Shown one piece after another: positions 1-4,946 of a stretch of DNA of 5,799 bases (positions within the stretch are counted from its first letter, which is position 1; every line of letters starts with the position of its first letter). Location: contig DPAC01000139.1 in NCBI GenBank assembly GCA_003517675.1, positions 1 through 5,799 on the forward strand, in the 5' to 3' direction. The notes below the pieces were generated by a model. That model had not been told where the DNA came from. It worked only from the letters and a program-made list of their open reading frames with translations, and made no database searches. A program made the position numbers and the translations under genes. Source of the stretch: Porphyromonadaceae bacterium. Lineage in GTDB: Bacteria; Bacteroidota; Bacteroidia; Bacteroidales; Dysgonomonadaceae.

Positions 1-7
1 AGCGATG

Positions 8-39
8 CAAAGTTAGTCAATTATTATTGGATTCACAAA
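8..39 (-). promoter_or_regulatory. Bacteroidota-type promoter for a leftward gene beyond the window
   Basis: Read on the minus strand, a TTTG -33 box (39-36) and a TAACTTTG -7 box (15-8) are separated by exactly 20 nt. This matches the Bacteroidota primary sigma-factor consensus TTTG-N19-21-TAnnTTTG. Transcription should start within the first few bases of the window or just outside it and run leftward. It lies downstream of the terminator at 60-87, as expected for the start of a new transcription unit. The gene it drives is not visible. Confidence 0.7.
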
Positions 40-48
40 TTCGTGAAT
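31..48. repeat. 18-bp near-perfect palindrome over the -33 box
   Basis: The arms ATTCAC (31-36) and GTGAAT (43-48) are exact reverse complements. The 6-base centre AAATTC is also symmetric except at its outermost pair, so 16 of 18 positions are symmetric. It covers the TTTG -33 box (36-39) of the leftward promoter at 8-39, which is where a dimeric repressor could block sigma-factor binding. The operator role is inference; the symmetry is directly visible. Confidence 0.5.
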
Positions 49-59
49 AAGTTCATACG

Positions 60-87
60 AAAAAACCGGACACTTTCGAGTATCCGG
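60..87 (-). terminator. Rho-independent terminator of the ATPase/small-ORF unit
   Basis: On the minus strand, a 9-bp stem (87-79 pairing with 74-66, with one U-G wobble) closes a 4-nt CGAA loop and is followed by six U residues (65-60). It begins 3 nt after the TAA stop of the small ORF at 91-252. The plus strand also has a short T run after the stem (89-92), so it could work in both directions, although no rightward gene ends here. Confidence 0.85.
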
Positions 88-90
88 GTT

Positions 91-252
91 TTATTCTTCT
101 CCCCTGATCATGGTCAGCAGCATCTTGAAACGCTCCGTGGCCTTGAGTGCATGCCGGACATTTTCAGACTGCTTGTATATATCGGGAAAATCCTGTCTAT
201 ACTCATTGGCCGAGAAGAAAATGTCAAAATAACGGAGTTTTCTTCCTGACAT
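91..252 (-). CDS. Small protein of unknown function, 53 residues
   Basis: This ORF runs ATG (252-250) to TAA (93-91). An in-frame TAG lies just upstream of the ATG, so it cannot start earlier without an alternative downstream start. It begins 13 bp after the stop of the ATPase gene on the same strand, and its stop is followed 3 nt later by a strong terminator, which suggests it is the last gene of that transcript. The product starts MSGRKLRYFD and ends MIRGEE. It is soluble-looking, rich in charged and aromatic residues, with an aromatic stretch FDIFFSANEY (9-18), a short acidic/aromatic segment around DFPDIY, and a probably helical C-terminal half (about 29-53). I see no signal peptide, membrane segment or known motif, and I do not recognise a family. 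No Shine-Dalgarno sequence precedes it, as is usual in Bacteroidota. Codon use looks ordinary. The plus-strand ORF over the same bases is its shadow. Confidence 0.6.
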   Translation of the reverse strand: MSGRKLRYFDIFFSANEYRQDFPDIYKQSENVRHALKATERFKMLLTMIRGEE

Positions 253-265
253 TAACTACGACTAT

Positions 266-1396
266 TCAAAAATTTTCATTTATCCAGATGACAAGAAATT
301 TATCATACACCTGATAAGTTCCTTTCTCATAGGTCACAAAATCTTTGTCGAGCAATCCCTTCAGGGCCGCCTGTACCGAGCTGGATGAAGTAAGGCTGTG
401 TTTTTTAATGAATTGTGACGAAGTAACCGCCTCAGCAATGCCCTCTTTGGCAATGGCGATCAACAACTCCTTTTGTTTGGCGGGTAGTCGGAAAAGCGCT
501 TCAGAATAAGCATATTTATAAGCGTCCACGTTGCTCTTCACCGCTTCATCGATCATTTTTTTTGTGGCTTCACTCCCCACAGGCGTCATCGAGAAGAGGG
601 TATTCAACACCTTCTGCAGGTACCATGTGATTCCGTCGAACCGGTGATACACCGTTTCCACTATGTGCGGTGAAACCTGCCTGTTGTGTTCATGGAACAG
701 GCGTACCGCAAATTTGACGTATTCCTCCGGGTTGATACTGCCTAAATGCTGTATCGATACACTTTGATAAAAGGGCCGCGAAGCGCTGGTGAATATTTTA
801 TCCATGATGTGACGCTGACTGCCGGCGAAAATAAAACGGGCATTTTGGCACCGCTGGATATATGTTCGCAGGGTTGCTTCCACATTTTTATCGGAGTAGT
901 GATGAATCTGTTGAAACTCATCGATCGCGATCACACAGGGTTTCCCTGCCCGGTCGAGGTACCGGAAAATTTCGTCCAGGGTGGTCTCCACTGCCTGGAT
1001 ATCGCCTAACCGCACATTGAACGACGGTACCCCCGTCACATTGAATGTAATGCCGGCCTGTAACGACCTGACGGTAGTCCAGAAGATTTCTATCGCTTTT
1101 TTCCCAAAGGGTTTCAATTGTTCGACAATCTCCTTGCTGAGCAGATACACCAGATCGCGTAACGAATTGGTCGCGTAAATATCGATAAAAAAGGAATAAT
1201 AATGATCCTTTATCTCTTTCTGGTGGAAACAATGGGTTATAAGGCCTGTTTTTCCCATTCTGCGCGACGAGATCAACGCCACATTGTTGCCGTTGGCGAT
1301 GTCCCCGATAAGTTGCCTGCTTTCCGCTTCGCGGTCGCAAAAATAGGGTGGCGAAACATATCCGCTCGTGATAAAAGGATTGATGATCTTCACCAT
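266..1396 (-). CDS. Archaeal-type AAA+ ATPase (ATPase_2 family) with C-terminal winged helix
   Basis: A 376-residue P-loop NTPase of the ATPase_2 type (STAND-like, archaeal-like ATPases that are plentiful in Bacteroidota). The N-terminus (NPFITSGYVSPPYFCDRE, 6-23) has the usual F..G...P.YF.DRE lead-in. The Walker A variant SSRRMGKT is at 43-50, Walker B VIAIDE at 155-160, and a sensor-like FIFAGSQRHIMDKIF at 188-202 is followed by the characteristic SRPFYQ. From about residue 300, LPAKQKELLIAIAKEG and VTSSQFIKKHSL through YQVYDKFLVIWI look like the winged-helix C-terminal region of this family. The length is normal and the protein looks complete. No signal peptide is seen, so it should be cytoplasmic. 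The ATG at 1396 gives a good N-terminus, but no Shine-Dalgarno is visible. A -7 box lies about 54 bp upstream, and a palindrome lies between them. The physiological role of these ATPases is mostly unknown; proposals include signalling, defence-like or mobile-element-associated switches. The substrate cannot be inferred here. Confidence 0.88.
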   Translation of the reverse strand: MVKIINPFITSGYVSPPYFCDREAESRQLIGDIANGNNVALISSRRMGKTGLITHCFHQKEIKDHYYSFFIDIYATNSLRDLVYLLSKEIVEQLKPFGKKAIEIFWTTVRSLQAGITFNVTGVPSFNVRLGDIQAVETTLDEIFRYLDRAGKPCVIAIDEFQQIHHYSDKNVEATLRTYIQRCQNARFIFAGSQRHIMDKIFTSASRPFYQSVSIQHLGSINPEEYVKFAVRLFHEHNRQVSPHIVETVYHRFDGITWYLQKVLNTLFSMTPVGSEATKKMIDEAVKSNVDAYKYAYSEALFRLPAKQKELLIAIAKEGIAEAVTSSQFIKKHSLTSSSSVQAALKGLLDKDFVTYEKGTYQVYDKFLVIWINENF

Positions 1397-1423
1397 GGTC
1401 GTATGATTGACAATAATTACGTA

Positions 1424-1440
1424 AAGATAATTATTATCTT
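1424..1440. promoter_or_regulatory. 17-bp palindrome, candidate operator of the ATPase gene
   Basis: The arms AAGATAAT (1424-1431) and ATTATCTT (1433-1440) are exact reverse complements around one T. The site begins 10 bp inside the -7 box at 1450-1457 on the downstream side, so it would cover about the first 20 transcribed bases. A repressor bound there could block initiation or clearance. It could equally form a hairpin in the 5' leader, although a 1-nt centre means the innermost pairs would have to open. The region is very AT-rich, which raises the odds of chance symmetry. No cognate regulator is seen. Confidence 0.45.
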
Positions 1441-1449
1441 ATAATAATG

Positions 1450-1457
1450 CAAATATA
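1450..1457 (-). promoter_or_regulatory. -7 promoter box for the ATPase gene
   Basis: The minus strand reads TATATTTG, an exact match to TAnnTTTG. Transcription would begin near 1443 and give a leader of about 45 nt before the ATG at 1396. I find no TTG at the expected 19-21 nt upstream, so the -33 element is weak or absent. Confidence 0.5.
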
Positions 1458-1572
1458 ATAACCGACAATGTTGACCGATTTAAATTGTGTCAGAAATCCG
1501 GCCTGCATATCTCAGATGGAATCACCTGTTACATTTTTTTTCTTAAAAATAAAGGAATTGATAATAAAATCA

Positions 1573-1580
1573 TATATTTG
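1573..1580 (+). promoter_or_regulatory. -7 promoter box for the Gfo/Idh/MocA gene
   Basis: TATATTTG matches TAnnTTTG exactly and implies a transcript start near 1587 with a leader of about 100 nt. A TTG at 1558-1560 is only 12 nt upstream, too close for a normal -33 box. The promoter may be weak or may need an activator. Confidence 0.5.
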
Positions 1581-1602
1581 CGGTACAATTAAAATCTGAC
1601 GG

Positions 1603-1626
1603 GAACAATATCTTCGGGTAATGTTC
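1603..1626 (+). promoter_or_regulatory. 5'-leader hairpin with C(UUCG)G tetraloop
   Basis: In the predicted transcript, 1603-1612 (GAACAATATC) can pair with 1617-1626 (GGTAATGTTC). This gives nine pairs, one of them a U-G wobble, and a single A-A mismatch, closed by an extra-stable C(UUCG)G loop at 1612-1617. It starts about 16 nt after the predicted transcript start and ends about 61 nt before the ATG. It is followed by GUUUCC rather than a U run, so it is not a typical terminator. It may stabilise the mRNA 5' end or bind a regulator; which of these applies is unknown. Confidence 0.5.
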
Positions 1627-1687
1627 GTTTCCTTGGGGCAAATTATGGAAAGCAAGTTTTATTAGACATTGTATTAATCTAAAAGTC

Positions 1688-3010
1688 ATGAGTAATCAAC
1701 TATCAAGAAGACAATTTATCAAGACAGCCGCCGTGGGTGCGGTGGGAGTGGCCGTGTTTCCGCAGTTCCTCGCTTCGTGCAAGCAGAACAAGTCGGCCGG
1801 CAGTGATGATGGAGTCATTCGTCTCGGTTTTATTGGTTTGGGACAACAGGCCATGTACCTGCTCAATGGGTATCTCGGCATTCCGGGCGTACAGGTTGTG
1901 GCCGGTAGCGATGTGTATGGCATTAAGCGAGAGCGCTTTCTGAGGCGGGTAAATAATTATTACGCACAGACGGAACAGGAAGTGGACGTGGAGCTGTATG
2001 AAAACTACAAAGATCTGTTGGCCCGTGAGGATATCGATGCCGTGGTGATTGCCACACCCGATCACTGGCATGCATTCATCGCCATTGATGCAGCAAAGAA
2101 AAAGAAAAACATCTATCTGGAGAAACCCCTCACCTTCACCATTAAAGAAGGACAAATGCTCCGGAAAGCGGTGCGCGACAACGGCGTGATCCTGGGTGTG
2201 GGCAGCCAGCAGCGTTCCGATGCCAACTTTCAGCATGCGGTGAAGATGGTGCAGGAGGGCAAGATCGGCAAGATAGAGCGTGTGAATGCCTATGTGGGCG
2301 CTCCCCCAACACCGTACGACCTGCCCGAGGAGCCTGTTCCGGCCGACCTGAACTGGCCGCTGTGGCTGGGCCCGTCGGAATATGTGCATTACAATTCGCA
2401 GCTGAATCCGCCCATCTCGCTCGATCCGGAGCAGAATGAACAGTTCTGGGGTGCCTGGCGCTGGTACAAGGAGCTGGGCGGAGGCTTCACCACCGACTGG
2501 GGGGCACACATGTTCGATATTGCCCAGTGGGCGCTGGGCATGGACGATAGCGGCCCCGTAGAGATCATCCCCGCCGGTTATGAAGATACGAAATTTCTCA
2601 CCTATAAATACGCCAACGGTGTGGTGATGACCGAAGAGCCGTTCAACGAACAAAAGACCAAGGGCGTAAAGTTTTGGGGCGAAAAGGGATGGATCGAGAT
2701 CTCGCGGGAGCATTTCCTTGCTTCGGACGAGAGTCTGCTGCCGCCGGCCGTGGAAGCATCGGAAGGAGCATACGAAACCAAGATTCCTCATCTGGAGAAC
2801 TTCATCAATGCGGTGAAGACAAAGACCGACCCGGTGGTACCCGTGGAGATCGGTCATCGTTCCTGCACCGTGTGCACCTTGGGTAACATCGCGTACGACC
2901 TGGGTCGTCCCATCCGGTGGGATCCGGCAGCCGAGAAGTTTGTGGATGATCCCGAAGCAGATGGCCACCGGTTGTTCAACAAGACCTACAGTGAAGGGTA
3001 TACGCTCTGA
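1688..3010 (+). CDS. Tat-exported lipoprotein-type Gfo/Idh/MocA family oxidoreductase
   Basis: A 440-residue NAD(P)-dependent oxidoreductase of the Gfo/Idh/MocA family. The N-terminus carries a twin-arginine motif (SRRQFIK, 6-12), a hydrophobic stretch and a lipobox LASC with Cys31, so it is probably exported folded with its cofactor and lipid-anchored. The residues after Cys31 (KQNK) are not acidic, so there is no sign of the surface-export signal of Bacteroidota lipoproteins. The Rossmann domain shows GFIGLGQQA (47-55) and Asp75 at the end of the second strand. Family motifs follow: ATPDHWHA (122-129), EKPL with the conserved lysine (145-148) and GSQQRS (172-177). The substrate-site segment is GGGFTTDWGAHMFDIAQWALG (264-284), with Asp270, His274 and Asp277. 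EKPL and the intact DHWH argue against GH109 glycosidases, which are related but altered at these sites. Some Bacteroides relatives oxidise glycosides at C3; whether this one does cannot be told. It stands alone, with no sugar genes beside it. The start is set by the Tat motif and by an in-frame TAA just upstream. Confidence 0.92.
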   Translation: MSNQLSRRQFIKTAAVGAVGVAVFPQFLASCKQNKSAGSDDGVIRLGFIGLGQQAMYLLNGYLGIPGVQVVAGSDVYGIKRERFLRRVNNYYAQTEQEVDVELYENYKDLLAREDIDAVVIATPDHWHAFIAIDAAKKKKNIYLEKPLTFTIKEGQMLRKAVRDNGVILGVGSQQRSDANFQHAVKMVQEGKIGKIERVNAYVGAPPTPYDLPEEPVPADLNWPLWLGPSEYVHYNSQLNPPISLDPEQNEQFWGAWRWYKELGGGFTTDWGAHMFDIAQWALGMDDSGPVEIIPAGYEDTKFLTYKYANGVVMTEEPFNEQKTKGVKFWGEKGWIEISREHFLASDESLLPPAVEASEGAYETKIPHLENFINAVKTKTDPVVPVEIGHRSCTVCTLGNIAYDLGRPIRWDPAAEKFVDDPEADGHRLFNKTYSEGYTL

Positions 3011-3045
3011 TAAGGTGAAATAAGAGCTACAAGCTTGTAATCAGA
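3006..3045. repeat. Inverted repeats at the convergent gene junction
   Basis: TCTGAT (3006-3011, overlapping the oxidoreductase stop codon) and ATCAGA (3040-3045) are exact inverted repeats. Just inside lies the perfect 12-bp palindrome TACAAGCTTGTA (3028-3039). Three T residues follow at 3046-3048. This could be a weak terminator between convergent genes, but the stem is short, the loop long and the T run poor, so no convincing terminator is seen here. Confidence 0.25.
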
Positions 3046-3116
3046 TTTGCCGATATAATGCGGTGGATATAGACGATGTCGCCATGCACGGTGTAGATAA
3101 TTGGACGGGACACGTC
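3027..3116 (-). pseudogene. Possible C-terminal remnant of a RelE/ParE-type toxin gene
   Basis: In a minus-strand frame different from aspS, the gap after the aspS stop encodes [20 protein letters not shown] followed by ISANLITSL and a TAG stop (3029-3027). The pattern R-x-I-I-Y-x-V-x-G-D-x-V-Y-I-x-R-I resembles the last beta-strands of RelE/ParE-family toxins. The frame can be traced back to an ATG at 3164 inside aspS (45 codons), but the upstream part is simply aspS read out of frame, so no intact toxin and no antitoxin are present. If real, it is a decayed gene tail left after insertion or deletion. The match rests on about 20 residues recognised by eye and may be chance. Confidence 0.25.
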
Positions 3117-4881
3117 AATGGTGGCTATAACCTTCTTTCGGTTTGAGCATGATGCCCAGCTCATCGAGTTGCTCCTGCTCCACGGCAGAGGGGGCGTCGA
3201 TCATCACATCGCGTCCCGCGTTGTTCTTCGGGAAGGCGATGCAATCGCGGATGCTGTCGAGCCCGGCAAAGATGGAGACAAACCGGTCCAGTCCGAAGGC
3301 GATGCCGCCGTGGGGTGGGGCGCCATACTTAAAGGCGTTCATCAGGAAGCCGAACTGCTGCTGTGCTTTCTCCTCGGTGAAGCCCAGCACCGAGAACATC
3401 TTCTGCTGCAGGCCGCTGTCGTGGATACGGATCGACCCTCCGCCGATCTCCACACCGTTGATCACGATATCGTAGGCGTTGGCCCGCACGGCGCCCGGGT
3501 CTGTATCCAACAGGGGAATATCTTCCGGTTTGGGAGAGGTGAAAGGGTGGTGTTTCGCGAAGTAACGGTTCAGCTCCTCATCTTTCTCCAGCAGGGGGAA
3601 GTCCACCACCCAGAGGCACTGGTAGTGGTTTTTATCCCTCAGCCCGAGGCGTGATCCCATCTCCAGGCGAAGCTCACCCAACTGTTTCTGTGTTTTCTCC
3701 GTCTCGCCCGCCAGCATCAGGATCAGGTCGCCCGGCCGGGCATTGCACGCTTCAGCCCATTTTCTGAGCACCTCTTCGCCGTAAAACTTATCCACCGACG
3801 ATTTGAGGGTGCCGTCCTCGTTATACCGCACATAGATCAACCCTTTGGCCCCAATCTGCGGACGTTTCACAAAGTCGGTCAGCTCATCCAGCTGCTTGCG
3901 GGTATAGCTGGCACATCCCTCGGCACAGATGGCACCCACATATTCCGCCACGTTAAACACGGCAAAATCGCTTCCCGTGGTGAGTTCCTTCAGTTCGGTA
4001 ATCTTCATCCCGAAACGGATATCCGGCTTGTCCGACCCGTACTGTTTCATTGCGTCGGCATAGCTGATGCGGGGGAAGTCGGGGATGTCGAGTCCCTTGA
4101 TTGTTTTGAAGAGGTGTTTGGTCAGCCCCTCAAACATATTCAACACATCCTCCTGCTGCACGAACGACATCTCGCAGTCAATCTGCGTGAACTCCGGCTG
4201 GCGGTCGGCCCGCAGGTCCTCGTCGCGGAAGCACTTCACGATCTGGAAGTAGCGGTCGAAGCCCGAGACCATCAGCAGCTGCTTAAAGAGCTGGGGCGAC
4301 TGTGGCAGGGCATAAAACTCCCCCTGGTTCATGCGCGAGGGGACAATGAAGTCGCGTGCCCCCTCGGGTGTGGAACCGATCAGCACCGGTGTCTCCACCT
4401 CCAGGAAAGCCCGTTCGTTGAGGTAGCGTCGTGTCTCGAACGCCATCCTGTGGCGCAGCTCCAGGTTTTGTCGCACCACGTTGCGGCGCAGGTCGAGGTA
4501 GCGGTATTTCATCCGCAGCTCATCGCCGCCGTCCGTCTCCGTCTCGATGGTGAAAGGTGGTGTTTGGGATGCATTCAGTACAGTCAGTTGGGAGGCGATG
4601 ATCTCGATGTCGCCGGTGGGGATGTGTGTATTTTTGCTGGAGCGTTCCTTCACCGTGCCGGTCACCTGTATCACCCACTCGCGTCCCAGCTTGTTAGCCT
4701 GCTCACAAAGAGAGGCATCCACCTCCTGGTTGAACGAGAGTTGTGTGATGCCATAGCGGTCGCGCAGGTCGATGAAGGTCATGCCACCCATCTTTCTGAT
4801 GTGAGAGACCCATCCTGCCAGGGTCACCTCCCTGTTTGCATCGGCCAGCCGCAGCTCACCGCAAGTGCTGTTTCTGTACAT
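3115..4881 (-). CDS. aspS: Aspartyl-tRNA synthetase
   Basis: A class II aminoacyl-tRNA synthetase that charges tRNA-Asp with aspartate in the cytoplasm; 588 residues is normal for the bacterial type. The N-terminal OB-fold anticodon-binding domain spans about 1-105 ([20 protein letters not shown], 23-42). The catalytic core has the motif 1 region [11 protein letters not shown] (157-167), the QSPQLFKQ aspartate-site segment (194-201), motif 2 [18 protein letters not shown] (218-235) and motif 3 GIAFGLDR (526-533). The bacteria-specific GAD insertion lies between, about 285-420. The end, [12 protein letters not shown], is typical. All catalytic motifs look intact. Position 31 is Met rather than the His described in non-discriminating AspRS, which suggests, without proving it, a tRNA-Asp-specific enzyme. 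The gene follows an ABC exporter gene by 65 bp on the same strand and has its own -7 box there, so it may be transcribed both alone and by read-through. No Shine-Dalgarno precedes the ATG. Confidence 0.98.
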   Translation of the reverse strand: MYRNSTCGELRLADANREVTLAGWVSHIRKMGGMTFIDLRDRYGITQLSFNQEVDASLCEQANKLGREWVIQVTGTVKERSSKNTHIPTGDIEIIASQLTVLNASQTPPFTIETETDGGDELRMKYRYLDLRRNVVRQNLELRHRMAFETRRYLNERAFLEVETPVLIGSTPEGARDFIVPSRMNQGEFYALPQSPQLFKQLLMVSGFDRYFQIVKCFRDEDLRADRQPEFTQIDCEMSFVQQEDVLNMFEGLTKHLFKTIKGLDIPDFPRISYADAMKQYGSDKPDIRFGMKITELKELTTGSDFAVFNVAEYVGAICAEGCASYTRKQLDELTDFVKRPQIGAKGLIYVRYNEDGTLKSSVDKFYGEEVLRKWAEACNARPGDLILMLAGETEKTQKQLGELRLEMGSRLGLRDKNHYQCLWVVDFPLLEKDEELNRYFAKHHPFTSPKPEDIPLLDTDPGAVRANAYDIVINGVEIGGGSIRIHDSGLQQKMFSVLGFTEEKAQQQFGFLMNAFKYGAPPHGGIAFGLDRFVSIFAGLDSIRDCIAFPKNNAGRDVMIDAPSAVEQEQLDELGIMLKPKEGYSHH

Positions 4882-4911
4882 ATCTATAACCGTTATTTAG
4901 CGTTGCTTTTG

Positions 4912-4935
4912 CGATACAAATGTACACAATTATCG
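4912..4935. promoter_or_regulatory. Imperfect dyad overlapping the aspS promoter
   Basis: CGATA (4912-4916) and TATCG (4931-4935) are exact inverted repeats placed symmetrically about a central TGTACA (4921-4926), giving 16 of 24 symmetric positions. The site covers the aspS -7 box. It could be an operator, but the four-base mismatches on either side of the centre make chance plausible. Confidence 0.25.
4917..4924 (-). promoter_or_regulatory. -7 promoter box for aspS
   Basis: The minus strand reads TACATTTG, matching TAnnTTTG, in the 65-bp gap between the ABC gene and aspS. Transcription would start near 4910, about 30 nt before the aspS ATG. No clear TTG is found at the -33 position, so strength is uncertain. 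Confidence 0.5.
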
Positions 4936-4946
4936 TGTGAAATGCT

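Larger units (their letters stand above)
1397..1687. other. Divergent AT-rich intergenic region
   Basis: This 291-bp gap separates the leftward ATPase gene from the rightward oxidoreductase gene. It holds a -7 box for each direction, a 17-bp palindrome next to the ATPase start, and a tetraloop hairpin in the oxidoreductase leader. Beyond those I see no coding ORF of note, no tRNA and no riboswitch I recognise. Confidence 0.7.

Noticed and set aside
43..249. Plus-strand ORF of 68 codons at the left end
   Set aside because: It is antisense to the 53-residue minus-strand ORF and runs through the terminator hairpin; the minus-strand frame has the better context.
918..1340. Minus-strand 140-codon ORF inside the ATPase gene
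   Set aside because: It is a shifted-frame shadow of the ATPase coding sequence with no recognisable motifs.
1628..1651. Second leader stem TTTCC/GGAAA
   Set aside because: Only five pairs around a long loop with no further pairing; too weak to call.
1645..1665. Six-codon upstream ORF in the oxidoreductase leader
   Set aside because: An ATG followed by five codons and TAG is expected by chance in AT-rich DNA; no ribosome-binding signal or run of regulatory codons.
1703..2968. Minus-strand ORF of 421 codons opposite the oxidoreductase gene
   Set aside because: It is a long antisense shadow that mirrors codon bias in the real gene; the product is rich in His and Cys and shows no domain, while the plus strand encodes a clear enzyme.
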